A DNA stretch of 64,000 nucleotides from Aspidapion aeneum (GCA_963576565.1 OY755047.1:35865851-35929850); one strand, 5' to 3'; counted from the first letter of the stretch, positions 46,690 through 58,242 are shown. Numbers and translations: made by a program. Notes: a model not told the origin generated them from the letters alone.

Positions 46690-47600
46690 TGTGAATTTTG
46701 AAATCAATCAGATACCTACGTGGAAGTCAGTTGAAAGTAATCAGAAAAAATCGTCATTAAATCGTCCATTTTGAATCCGCCATATTGAATTTTTGTAATC
46801 AGATCAAAAATTCGTAATCCTCATTCCCAAAAACCCCCAGATACCAATTTTGGTGGAAATCCGACAAACTAAAATTTTACCCCCTCTCCGCCCTCCACGT
46901 TAGGGGGGAGGTAGAGTCCCTGTATGTTGACTTATATCCAAATATGTCAACATACAGGGACTCTAGGGGGAGGTAGGCAGTCAGTGATACCACATTATTG
47001 GATTTTCATCGGAACTATAACGGTATGCGAAATTTGAAGTCAATCGGATACGTGGAAGTCAGTTGAAAGTAATCAGAAAAACTTGACATTAAATCGTCCA
47101 TTTTGAATCCGCCATATTGAATTTTTGTAATCTGATTAAAAATTCGTTATCCTCATCCTCAAAAACCCCCAGATACCAATTTTGGTGGAAATCCAACAAA
47201 CTAAAATTTTACCCCCTCTCCGTCCACCAGGTTAGGGGTGAGGTAGGCAGTCAGTTATACCACATTATTGAATTGTCATCGGAACTATAACGTATGCGAA
47301 ATTTGAAGTCAATCGGATACGTGGAAGTCAGTTGAAAGTAATCAGAAAAACTTGACATTAAATCGTCCAATTTGAATCCGCCATATTGAATTTTTATAAT
47401 CTAATCAAAAATTCGTAATTCTCATACTCAAAAACCTCCAGATACCAATTTTGGTTGAAATCGGACAAACTAAAGTTTTACACCCTCTCCATCCCCCACG
47501 TTAGGGGGGAGGTAGGTACCGGATGAAACCATATTATTGTATTGTCATCGGAACTAAGACGCTATGCGAAATTTGAAGTTAATCCGATGTTTGGAAGTTC
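46690..47600. repeat. Tandem array of about 270-bp units (3-4 copies)
   Basis: Units share GTGGAAGTCAGTTGAAAGTA, TCCGCCATATTGAATTTTT, CCCAGATACCAATTTTGGT and GGGGGGAGGTAGG. The first anchor occurs at about 46721, 47051 and 47321; the larger first step is due to the extra hairpin at 46912. A shorter fourth unit ends near 47600, followed by a CATA microsatellite at about 47640. Confidence 0.85.
46912..46964. repeat. Perfect 20-bp-arm hairpin inside one tandem unit
   Basis: Arms TAGAGTCCCTGTATGTTGAC and its exact reverse complement are separated by 13 bases. The hairpin is flanked by copies of GGGGGAGGTAG, and the neighbouring unit lacks it. Confidence 0.85.
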
Positions 47601-47755
47601 TTCAAAAATGAGTTGCAAGATTTGATTACATAGATACCCACATACATACATACATACATACAGGTGAAGTTAAATAAAAGCTTGTAATAATAAAAGGGCG
47701 TACACGCCAAATTCTAAAATACCTTCGAAAAAAAACCTTTAAAAATTTTTATATA

Positions 47756-48939
47756 CCAGGTGGGCCAAAAAAACCGGACATTTTTTTTCATTATAACTTT
47801 TGAACTGTAGAATTGATTTTAATGGAACAAACTGCACTTCGCAGCGAATTAATCAGACTTGATTAAATATATTTTTTTGCCGCCATCTCAAAATCCAAGA
47901 TGGCAGACCAAATTAAAATGTAACCTTCAAAGATGCTCGTTTATTCTTTTGTTGCAAACATATTTTAATTATTTTTTTAAATTAGTAAGAAAACTACATT
48001 CTTGCCACGCACAACCAGGTACGAATCAGCAAAATGAGTTCAGTGGTTTATAAAAAAAAAATTTGTTTTAACCATTGTTTTGCATATTATACGATTGCCT
48101 TGCCAATCAAGTCTGTATTTATTTCCTTATAAATTCATTACTACTAAACCGATTTTAATGAAATAAAAAACATCCTAATGATTTTTTATTTCACTAAGAT
48201 CGGTTCAGTAATAATGAGTTTATAAGGAAATGAATGCAGGTAGGATTAGCAATGCAATCGTATAATCTGTTAAACAATGAGTGAAATAAAAATAGATTTT
48301 TTGAGAACCATCAAACCGATTTTACCAGATTGTACTACTTTGTGCGAGCCAAAAGTAGTGCTTTTCCATAGATAAAAAAAACTAAAACATTGTCAGAAAA
48401 CAAGAATTAACACGCCATCTTAAAGAATCAAGTATGATTCTGTCCGCCATCTTAAATTTTAGAATGGCTGTAAATTTTGATCAAATAGTCTTTAAAAGGC
48501 AATCAATTTTGACCAGGATTTTATTTATTTCATTAAAATCGGTTCAGTATTAATGAATTTATAAGGAAATAAATGCAGACATGATTGGCAATCGTATAAT
48601 ATTCAAAACAATGGTTGAAACAAAAATATATTTTTTTAGAACCACCGAACCGATTTTGTTAATTCGTACCTTGTTGTGCGTGGCAAGAATGCAGTTTTTC
48701 TATAGATTTTAAAAAAAATAATTAAAACGTGTTCGCAACACAAGAATAAACGAGAATCTTTGACGGGTACAATTTAATTTCATCCGCCATCTTGCATTTT
48801 GAGATGGCGGACAAAAAAATATATTTATTTAAATCTCTGATTAATTCTCTGGCAAGTGCAGTTTGTCCCATTAAAATCGATGGTATAATTCAAATGTTAT
48901 AATGAAAAAAAAAAATCCGGTTTTTTTTGGCCCACCCAG
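47756..48939. mobile_element. 1.18-kb foldback element with TA target duplication
   Basis: The ends CCAGGTGGGCCAAAAA and TTTTTTGGCCCACCCAG are terminal inverted repeats flanked by TA on both sides, the Tc1/mariner target rule. The inversion extends over roughly 430 bases per arm (shared: GACAAACTGCACTT, GCCGCCATCTCAAAAT, CTTGCCACGCACAAC, TTTCCTTATAAATTCATTA). The centre (48190-48360) holds a third, diverged partial arm. No transposase. Confidence 0.85.
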
Positions 48940-49620
48940 TAGTTTAAAAAAACAAGTTCAAGACCTAGAATGTTTGTTGCAAATATCGCTCCTATCGTCT
49001 GTTTCATAAGGGCGTAAAACGTTTTTAGCTCCTTTAAAATTTATGAAATAGCCTTAACGCCTTTCTGTCTGTCTGTTTAAACCGTGGATATAATTTTTTT
49101 AGTAAATTTTTGTCTCCCAGCAAATATTAACATAACCATATAAAATATGCGACATTTCACAAATTTTCATAAAAATCCAAAAAATGGTTATAAAACTATA
49201 ACTATAACCTTTTAAAAATTTAAATTTTACTTTTTCTGTTAATTTGCAATTGCCTCCGCTCTGGGTTTATTTTCACCGATCACCCAAATATTATAAAACA
49301 GAAAATTAAATCGACCTGGGTAGGTACGTATTTATTAATCAGTCTACATACCTACTTCAAATATTACGCGTTTCGCTTGACCTTCGACCGGCCGCATTCG
49401 CGTTGACGACAGCCGACGTTAACACCCGATGACATCTGATTCAATTTTTGTTTTGCACGCGCGCCTATGGTTTTTCGTGCAAGACTCGATCGGCGCGGCT
49501 TACCTACTTCTTTATAAATTAAATTCGAAGAAGATATGTACGATATTCACGTTATAACAAGGGCTCGAGATTTTCTACATGCGTTGTCCTTCTTGTCCAG
49601 TTATTTCTTCGATGCTATGG

Positions 49621-50544
49621 TTTACAATGGTGAATGTACACATGGTACTTCTAGGGGTAGTACTATGGGAGGTGGTGCCAACAGGGTCATTTGGACTCTT
49701 TTTCTTTCTAAAACACAAAAGAGTATTGTGACGTCCTGCGCAAAATGAACACGACTCAGTATGAGGACACTGGTTCAAATTTCTGCTTAAGAGTGGGTTC
49801 AATCTTCTGTAGAAGAAGGTTCATTTTAATAAAATCAAGAAGGTCTAAATCATTAAAATTTGAAAGGGCTTCAAGATTTTCACGAAATGTGAGAGCTATT
49901 ACTCTTAGCAGTAGGTGCAGAATAAACCGAAGACCAATAGTGGGTTACAAGGCGTCTCTTATTATTGTAGAGACGAACAACTGCATCATAAGCAAGCCTA
50001 TAATTAGATGCTACCAATGGAATATTACGAATAACTGATTGTGCTTCACCTACAAGGGCTGTAGAAAGCGCTTGAAATTTAGCTATATCTGAAAGTTCAA
50101 CCTTATCATGAACTAAACTATTAAATATATCAAGAAAGGTAGGCCACGCCCGTAAATCTGTGCCATTGAAGGCAGGCAAACTTATTTTTTGAATTTCTAA
50201 TCCTCGGGTAGGATCAGAAACCGAGACAGGTGATGGCAGGCTTTGTTGGCTTGAATCCGGGAAAAGGTCCCTAGCTATAGACCTTATTGAATACTTTCAA
50301 ATGATTCTACTAACTCACCCTGATTATTTTCTTGTTCCTCCGTAAGGTCTAGCTTAACTATGTCAAAGTGAAATTGGTCAAATTGACTACACTGAGTCTC
50401 AAAGTCAACTAAACGCATTTTAAAAGCTCGAATTTTGGTAGCGTTGGTAGGATCAGATTGTGCATCTAAGGCTTTTGCAAGTGTTGTTTTCACTCGCGTC
50501 AATAGGGAGGCCTGCTGTTTCTTAAGAGATTTTAACTCACTCAT
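49621..50544 (-). pseudogene. BEL-B gag (internally deleted)
   Basis: The ATG at 50544 opens a clean N-terminal frame (MSELKSLKKQQASLLTRVKT) to about 50295, then a small deletion shifts it; 49880-50179 continues with the Pao-gag signature (PAFNGTDLRAWPTFLDI). A deletion of about 330 bases near 49777, with TTCA at both original edges, removes most of the zinc-knuckle region that BEL-A still has. The end (CSFCAGRH, KKKSPNDPVGTTSH) runs directly toward protease without the 334-bp segment found in BEL-A. Confidence 0.87.
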
Positions 50545-51045
50545 CCTTAAGCCACAACAAAAAAAAAGGTTAAATGCTCTAAAAATTGGGTAAACGCACT
50601 AAAACACAGGTACGATGTTTCGCGGTCGTTCAAAAAACTCAAGACCGACAAAAAACAAGGTTCAAAATCAAAAAATTAATAAACAAAACGGTCGTTATGT
50701 CATCAAAAATTATAGGTTAGGTAGGCGTCATATGTCATGGAACATATGATTTTAATGGTGCCAACCGTCGAAAACAATGAAATTTTCTTTTTCTATGGTC
50801 GAAAACCAAAACAAGGCCCACAAAAAAAAATCCAATGAACCAATTTTCACCAGTTTCCTATTCAAAGGTGTGATGTTGCGCGCGCACACACGGCAGCGCA
50901 CATCAGGAACGCAAAAAACGGTGTCACAAAAAACTGAAATAAAAACGTGTTTACTGCAAGAAAAACCCACTTGGTAACAGGCAAATTCAGACAAACTGCA
51001 TCCCCAAACTGCTTTTTCAAAAAATTAGGCTACCGAAGGACCAAA

Positions 51046-51559
51046 TAAATGGAGTAATAAGAGTGGTCCTTGGTATTTTCCCCAAAAAACGAAAAAATAC
51101 CCTGAAAAACATCCCTTTGGGATTTCTATAAAAAAGGTTAATTTTGTGATGTTTTAAAATTAGTTTCGCCCTCGTTAAGACTTATCAGTTTGTTTTCTGC
51201 AGCTTCGCTCGTCTTTCTTGCAGCGATGGTAGGGCCGATCGGGGTTTTCTCTCCCGAAAATAGTTTTAAGGTTTTTTCTGCTGCGATGCGTTCTCGGCAA
51301 AGTTTCGACGGAAGTGTTTTTCTTTCTCTTGCTGGCGCAGGTCGGCGCTTTCCAAAAAGTCAAAACGTGGTTTTCTCGCGATTTTAACAAAAGCTGACAA
51401 AAGTCATATGACCAAAAAAGGTCCCAAAAAGGTGCTAAAAATCGCTTTTCCCAAAATAGGATTTTAAAACCCAGGTGATTATTAAAAATCTTAACCCCGC
51501 ATTTTTATTAAAAAAAAAACAATTTTAAATTAAAAATAAAAACAAACGGTTTCTAGCCA
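51046..51559 (-). repeat. BEL-B 5' LTR
   Basis: Pairs with 38571-39081. Its inner end reads TAAATGG where the others read TGGGTGG or TGGATGG. It is followed by AGTAC, the target duplication. Confidence 0.92.
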
Positions 51560-52257
51560 AGTACAATGTGTACAATGTGGGGGGACTAGAGGTTAATCTC
51601 AATAAGACAGAGTATATGTGTATCGGTGGAATGAAACAGGATCTAATCTTAAATACCGGGCAGCGAATTCAGTCCTGTGATGAGTATAAATACTTAGGTC
51701 TAAAAACTACAGCTGACGGAACACTAGACAAAGCTATAAAGGATCGAAACGTACAAGGAAGAAAAGCAATAACTTTATTAAATGGAATAATTTGGGACCA
51801 AAGTATATCAAAACATAACAAAAAGCTTATATATAACACCATTGTAAAAAGTATTATTACATACGGCTCAGAAGTATGGCCAATCAAGGATAGAACAGAA
51901 AAAATGCTTTCCGCTACGGAGATGGACTATTGGAGAAGAGCAGCAGGGAAATCCAAAAGAGAAAGAGTTACAAATCAAAGAATAAGAGAAATTATGACAG
52001 TGGGGGAACGTACTTTAGTGGATGATATAGGAACAAAGCAACTGGTATGGTACGGACATGTACAAAGAATGAATGATAAAAGACTACCTAAACAAATACT
52101 ACAATGGAAACCAACTGGCCGAAGAAAACGAGGACGGCCAAGGAGAAGCTGGAGAGAAGGAATAGACAGTGAAATAAGAATAAGAGGCCTAGATGATGAA
52201 TTATGGGCAAACAGAAACGAGCGGAGATTGGATATCGGAAGACGTAGAACGTTGTGA
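51560..52257 (+). pseudogene. RTE-like reverse transcriptase, 3' half
   Basis: Continues the LINE after BEL-B: GGLEVNLNKTEYMCIGG, CDEYKYLGLKTTADG, the thumb and a C-terminal tail rich in basic residues (WKPTGRRKRGRPRRSW) that ends GRRRTL at 52257. The frame 51568-52257 has no stops. The mix of an intact 3' half and a frameshifted 5' half suggests modest age. Confidence 0.88.
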
Positions 52258-52262
52258 AACCG

Positions 52263-52265
<3 letters not shown>

Positions 52266-52350
<85 letters not shown>
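52266..52350. repeat. (TA)n microsatellite tail of the LINE
   Basis: About 85 bases of almost pure TA, broken once by TC. RTE elements often end in short tandem repeats; this may have grown after insertion. Confidence 0.95.
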
Positions 52351-52354
<4 letters not shown>

Positions 52355-52357
52355 CAT

Positions 52358-53940
52358 AATTAAACACGCGTTGCCCTTTAAAATTAGCCTTTTACTGTGC
52401 ATGATTTTTGTTTGAATTTAACTGGTGATTTGGAGCAAAAGGGGATTTTTCCATGAGGGCAAAACGGGGTAACTTAACTTGTATACCTAGTAACCTATAC
52501 CGCATTTCGCCCCAACTTTTTTTTTGCTACCATCACTGAAACTTTTATTTTATGTTGTTTTTGCAAAAAATTGGCGCAAAATTCATGTAGGAGAGTCGAC
52601 AGCGATGACTAGCTACTGTACTTCTTTATAACTTTTGTAAATATTAAATTTAATTATTTTAAATTTTATTACAACTTTTTTTATGTTTTAAATAACCACT
52701 TTAATCTTGGTTTGTATTTTAATAAATAAAACTTGTCTTACAAAAATATTGATTCTAAAGTACACAACTGCCCCGCCCGTTCTGTCACATATAATAGGTA
52801 CCCCATTTTACCCCGTATGCGGGGTTAAGTCAAATTTCCCATTTTTAAATTCTTGATGATGTATGATGGAGTTTTAAATCGCTTAAACTAAAAATTAAAA
52901 CATAAATATAACATATCTAGCCAACTTAATTCCTAATGACGACATTTAATATCAGAAATAAGCCTATAAAATTAAGTACCCTATATTTTATGTTTGCTCA
53001 AATAACAAGCCAGTTCTTTGCCTTGAACAAAAAGTTATTATATTTTAAAGTCGAGATATCAATATCTCTTCTTTGCTGAAATAAGAAAATTTATTCTAAT
53101 CATAACCGTCTTGTTTCTAACCAAATTGTGTTTAAACAAAAAATATTTTTTAATTCAAAAACATAACTTTTTAAAATTAAGTCAAATTTCCCATTTTTAA
53201 ATTCTTGGTGATGTATGATGATGATAACTTTTTAAACTTAAGTAAAATTTTCCGGCATTTTTAAATTCTTGATGATGACCATGACTGAAAGGTTATGTTT
53301 TTGAACCTTTACGTTTTCGATAAAAGAGTAAGAAGATCCAACATTTTTCATAAAAACTATTTAAATTAGATTCTCGCTTAATTCAATACGGTATATGCTA
53401 GAAATCGGTCAGTTAGTTTTTAAAATATGACAATTATTCCAGGTGCTCTAGTTTACATAAGATTTATGATAAATAGGATTTCGTTACTTTTAAAACGGAA
53501 ACATAAAAGTTCACAAAGACAAAATTTTTGTCGTAATTTTTGTCGTGGTCGTCATTTTAACTTTTAAAATGGCGGAAAATTTTACGTAATTCTAAAAAGC
53601 CAAATTTGGGCAAAATTGGAAAGAAATGATTAAGACAAAATTTCTTCTTTCAGCAAATAGGAGACATTCAGATTAAAAACGGTAAATAATTGAAACGTCA
53701 TAACTCAAACAGGAAATACCCGATTTCAACAAGTAATGCATGCCTTTTTGTATCAAGCAAGAAGCCGACTCACATATTAATATTTTTGTAGGCAACACAA
53801 AAAATAACTTTTTCGCATTGGTCGGGTTAGAAACTTTTCATTGGGATAAAAAGTACCAGTTTTCCCTATTATTAATATACAACTATGCTTCTTGGAGCGC
53901 GTTTGATCCGGATTCAATTACCTGCTTTACCACTGGGTGT
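52358..53940. other. Unassigned AT-rich DNA with a local triplication
   Basis: The string AAATTTCCCATTTTTAAATTC with TTGATGATGTATGATG occurs at about 52830, 53183 and (shortened) 53245. GGGGTAA-type pieces at 52465 and 52800 are roughly inverted. No gene recognised; the frame 53740-54030 has no known domain. Confidence 0.45.
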
Positions 53941-56450
53941 TTTAAGCGATTTTTATTTCTCTTTGCGACTATCACATTTAAAATTAAATCGTGTGCAATC
54001 CAATCCAATATAATAAAAAGTTTCAGTTAAAAAAAAGCAACAATTTTATCCATATTTCATTGCAAAAAAACAGATTTAATCGGATTAATTTATTAAGAAT
54101 AAGGAACATAAAAACTATTTTTAGTTTCATACTTCATGGAATTACTTAGCATTTTGTAAAACATTGCTGATACTACTTCCAACAGTCGTATAAAATCTCT
54201 AAAAACCAAAAAGAAGTTCTTTTTCTTATCGTCTGAACTGTATGTCTGTCTCTTTAATGCTTTTGGAATGATTTTTCTGCTAACAGCTGGTAAAGGCTCT
54301 TGTCCTAAAAGGTGTTGCGACATATTTACTTGACACAAGGGTAAACTCCATGTTAAACGATTTGATCATACGAGCTTCGAAAGTTAAATTTTCATAGCCG
54401 GTGCCAGTAGATGCAACAATGGATTAGTGAGTCGCGTTGAATTGCCGACCTTCGATCGTACGTGCTACGAATGTCAATTATGCATAGCAAGTGCCATACG
54501 ATGCTACAAATATCATACAACTTTAGACCCTGACCAATTTTCTCATCGCACGACCTACCTTTGATCGTTCAAACTATGAATATTTATTGTTATTGTTTAT
54601 AGCCCGCACTAAACGATGCTACAAAACATCACATTTGAGCTACAAATGTCAAATGTCTATAGTCGGGGCCAATCAATGCAACGAATACCCTCCAAAGTTA
54701 TGCTATTGGTAGCCCATCGCATCGAATGGCCAACCTTGGATCGTACAAGCTACGAATGTCAAGTGTCCATAGTCATCACCAAACGGTGCTACGAATAGCC
54801 TCCAGAGTTGGACGCTTAGTTTTTTATCGCATCACATAGCCGACCTTTGATTGTACAAGCTACGAATGTCAAAAGTTCATGGCCGGCGCCAAACCATGCT
54901 ATGAAAAATAGCCATGTTGGACGATTCATAGTGTGTGAAAGGCCGCCTTTTGATCGAAGAAGCTGTGATGGTCAACGATTATGCTCCTTGACCTGCCTTA
55001 CCATGTTTTTATTTTTATATGCTACCATCACGTTTAAAATTAAGTTGTGTGCAAGAACACTGGTGATTGATCCAATATAATAAAAACTTCCAGTATAAAA
55101 AAAAACAACACATGTTAACCGTATTTCTTCGCAAAAAAATAGATTTAATCGGATTTATTTAAAATGAAACTAAAAAAATCTTTTTGATCCACTCTTCATA
55201 AAATTAGATAACATTTTGTAAAGCATTGATGATACTACTTCCAACAGTTGTATAAAATCTCTAAAGACCAAAAAGACGTTTTTTTTTCTTATCGTCTGAA
55301 TTGTATGTCTGTCTCTTTAATACTTTGGGAATGATTTTTCTGCTAACAGCTGGTAAAGGCTCTTTTCCTAAAAGATATTGCGACATGTTTACTTGCCACG
55401 TAGGTAAAGGCAGATCAGGCATTGTAAGTCCAAAGATAAATGATGCTACGAATACCCTTTGATTATACGCGATACGAACGTCAAATGTTCAAAGCCGGTG
55501 CCAATCGGTGCAACGAATACCCTTTAAAGTTGGACGCTTGATAGATTGTCGCATCGAATGGCCGACCATGGATCGTAGGAGCTCTAAATATCAAATGTTT
55601 TGAGCCGTTGCCAAACGGTGATACAAATACCTTCTAACGGTAGTCACTCAATAGCTTATCCCGTCGAATGGCCGACCTTCGATTGTATGAGCTATGAATG
55701 TCAAATTTTCATAGCCAGCGCCAAACGCTGTTACACATATCCTTTGACGTTGGACGCCTAATAGTTTGCGGTAAACGATACCACGGGTACCCTCCAACGA
55801 TGGACACTCGATAGTTTTTCGCATTAAATGGCCGCCCTTGGATCGTACGAGCTACGGATTTCAAATGTTTATAGCCGGCACCAAACGGTGGTACTAATAG
55901 CCTCCAAAGTTGGACGCCTAATAGTTTGCCGCATGGAATGGTCGACCTTTCATCGTACGAACTACGAATGCCAAATGTTCAAGGCTGGTGTCAAATGATG
56001 CTACGAATATCAGCTGACTTTGGACGCTTAACAGTTTGAATAATCGAATACCGGTCATCGATTGTACGAGCTATGAATCTTAAATGTTCATACCCGACAC
56101 CGATAGATTCTACCTTCCAACGTCAGACGCTTCACAGTATGTCGCATAGAATGGCCGTTGTCAAACGATGCCACAGTTACCCTTTAATGTTAAAAGCTTA
56201 ATAGCTGATTACGTCGTGTGGGCTACTTTAGATCGTATAAGCTATAAGAATATCAGATATTAATGGCCAGCGCCAAACAATACTACAAATGTTTTCCAAT
56301 CTTGGACGCTGGATAGTTTGTAGCATGAATTGCAAGGCTGAACGTAAATCGTACCAGCTATAAGGTTCAAACGTTTCTTGTTGACAACGTTCGGCGTTTA
56401 AGCCACTATCGCTGTTATTGACACGAATTAAAAAAGCTAAAACGAACATT
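53941..56450. repeat. Degenerate satellite-like array (about 112-bp units) with two 0.4-kb blocks
   Basis: Two blocks, about 53941-54345 and 55005-55402, are diverged direct repeats (shared: AATCCAATATAATAAAAA-like, AAACAGATTTAATCGGATT-like, CAACAGTCGTATAAAATCTC). Each is followed by tandem units containing CGAATGGCCGACC, GATCGTACGAGCTACGAATG, TCAAATGTTCATAGCCGG and CCAAACGATGCTACGAATA, spaced about 110-118 bases, at least 14 units in all. The higher-order period is about 1.06 kb. Confidence 0.8.
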
Positions 56451-57440
56451 TGTTGAATCGCCTACACGATTCGGCAAAAGTATAAATAATTTTGGGTAAT
56501 ATTGCAGTTTATCTTTTATTTTAAAGAACTGTTTATTCTATTTGACCTAAACGTGTGGTCGAACGTTGGAGGCACAGGATCACATTTACATTCACAGGAT
56601 CGTTTAGCACCAAGTTAAGCTAATCATGTCCCGGTAAAATTATGGATGGGTAACTATAAATTAATCCACAATATCAAAGTAAAATCAAAAATAGACCAGT
56701 TTAAATTTGCAGTCGGACAATTAAATTAAGGAATAGATAAGGCAAGCGCGCAAGAGTTGAGTATACAAAATATGATAATAGTTAAGAATAGGTAATAGAA
56801 TATTGATTCGGATGCTGCAGGGATGTTTTGTATCCTCTCTCCTCTTATAGTAGAATCAGAATTTATAAAAATATATTTAAATTAATGCCTTAAAGCCGCA
56901 ATGTTATAGAAATGCATCTAAGATGTCTAAAACCTAACCAGTGTATGGATGCTTGAACTGTGTGAAAATGAGAATTAGCATCTGGCCATGTCATGACCAA
57001 TAGAGATGCGGAAATCAAGGGAGGACCCGATTTTAAGGGAGTACTCCTTCCCATCTATTCAAGAATTCATAGACAGGATATAAAAGTATATTAGTTTCTT
57101 TAAATTTTAGCTGCAAATACACTCAAAATCTCCTAGAGACACTTATCATAAAACAATGTTCTACGATAAGTGTCCTTACCGAAGAACCCTCCCCGTAATT
57201 TTTAAGCATTTTCTTTTCTCAAAAACTAAGCTTTATACCAAAAATATGTAATGCAAATTATTGCTGAACATAAAATTACCTTTTCAAAATTAGTAAAATT
57301 ATACTAATGGCCAACTTTCCAGCTATTTATTAAAATATAAACTCTATATTTGTTTGTAGAGGATAAAGAAAAGTTTAAAGGATAAATAAAATTGGAGCAA
57401 AAATTGTTCCGGTAACATCCTGTTCATTAAACTATGACGT
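56451..57440. other. Unassigned AT-rich DNA
   Basis: A hairpin-capable pair (GACACTTATCATAAAACA / TACGATAAGTGTC) lies near 57137-57172. No gene recognised. Confidence 0.45.
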
Positions 57441-57449
57441 ATTCTTAGC

Positions 57450-58242
57450 GGGTGGCGGAACAAAGATTGAAAGACAAAAGATCGAAAAGACAAAAGATCG
57501 AAATACAAAAGGTCGAAAAGACAAAAGATCAAAAAACAAAAGATCGAAAGTACAAAAGCTCGAAAAACAAAAGATCGAAAATGCAAAAGATCGAAAAATA
57601 AAAGATCGAAAGACAAAAGATCGAAAGTACAAAAGATCGAAAGTACAAAATATCGAAAATAGCGCGTTTTGAAATATCGCAATTACATAGTTTCCTGATT
57701 TCTTTTTTGGGATCCTAGAGGGTGTGTAGACTTTAGGGTCTCCTTCTAACATATAATTAAAAAAAAAATTCCTGAAATGTTTCCCAGGATCCTGCAAGGT
57801 GTAAAACCAAACCGAACCGGTTCGGTTCGGTTCGGTTTAGTTACACACCCTCTAAGATCCCGGGATAGAAATCAGGAAAGTTTTTTTTTTGAAAAAATAT
57901 GATTCAAACAGAGACCCCTTTATCGAACTATATGATTTGTGTATGACAAGCCATTGGTTTATTTAACGGTAAGGTAATTATACCTTACCTGATCTTGCTT
58001 AAACTGTTTATGTGAATATACCTAAGCAAACATGATACCCGTCATTTTGTATTTCGATCTTTTGTCTTCTGATATTTTGTTTTTCGATCTTTTGCCTTTC
58101 GATCTTTTGTCTTTCGATCTTTTGTACTTTCGATCTTCTGTATTTTCAATCTTTTGTTTTTCGATCTTTTGTATTTTCGATCTTTTGCCTTTTCGACCTT
58201 TTGTATTCGATCTTTTGTCTTTCGGTCTTTGTTCCGTTACCC
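57450..58242. mobile_element. Foldback transposon with minisatellite arms, 9-bp duplication (Mutator-like)
   Basis: Ends GGGTGGCGGAACAAAGA and TCTTTGTTCCGTTACCC are terminal inverted repeats, flanked by the perfect 9-bp repeat ATTCTTAGC (57441-57449 and 58243-58251). Each arm is about 180 bases of roughly a dozen imperfect 16-bp units (AAAAGATCGAAAGAC), inverted relative to the other arm. Towards the centre the inversion continues (GGATCCTAGAGGGTGTGTA / TACACACCCTCTAAGATCC-like), with CCGAACCGGTTCGG at 57806. A 9-bp duplication is the hallmark of Mutator-like elements. Long Phe/Leu/Asp-rich frames here are translations of the repeat. Confidence 0.87.

Larger units (their letters stand above)
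43142..49614. mobile_element. Unclassified 6.47-kb insertion in BEL-B with 6-bp duplication
   Basis: CTATGG is present once in BEL-A (32480-32485) and twice here, at 43136-43141 and 49615-49620, with BEL-B sequence continuing exactly on both sides. The insert begins TCAGAGAACATATAAC and ends TTATTTCTTCGATG. The ends are not inverted or direct repeats of each other that I can see, and no transposase, polymerase or other protein domain was found in any frame. It contains tandem arrays, foldback sequences and a 1.2-kb TA-flanked element. Confidence 0.8.
38571..51559 (-). mobile_element. BEL-B: BEL/Pao element nested in the RTE-like LINE
   Basis: Same family and strand as BEL-A. LTRs are 38571-39081 and 51046-51559. 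The perfect 5-bp duplication AGTAC flanks it at 38566-38570 and 51560-51564, and the LINE frame resumes immediately after. It is interrupted at 43142-49614 by a separate insertion; without that it is about 6.5 kb. It has an intact integrase core but lacks the zinc-knuckle part of gag. Confidence 0.93.
38077..52343 (+). mobile_element. RTE-like LINE, 5' truncated, split by BEL-B
   Basis: The plus-strand LINE starts inside its reverse transcriptase gene and ends in a (TA)n tail at about 52266-52343. The 14-bp direct repeat TATATATTATTCAT flanks it (38063-38076 and 52344-52357); its TA part merges with the tail, but TTATTCAT is unambiguous. BEL-B interrupts it at 38571-51559. Without BEL-B the fragment is about 1.3 kb. 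Confidence 0.85.

Noticed and set aside
43142..49614. Helitron origin for the 6.47-kb insertion
   Set aside because: It starts with TC, but the 3' end lacks CTRR with a preceding hairpin, and Helitrons do not make the 6-bp duplication seen here.
53941..56450. CRISPR-like array
   Set aside because: Repeats are long, diverged and directly adjoining without unique spacers; the context is eukaryotic.
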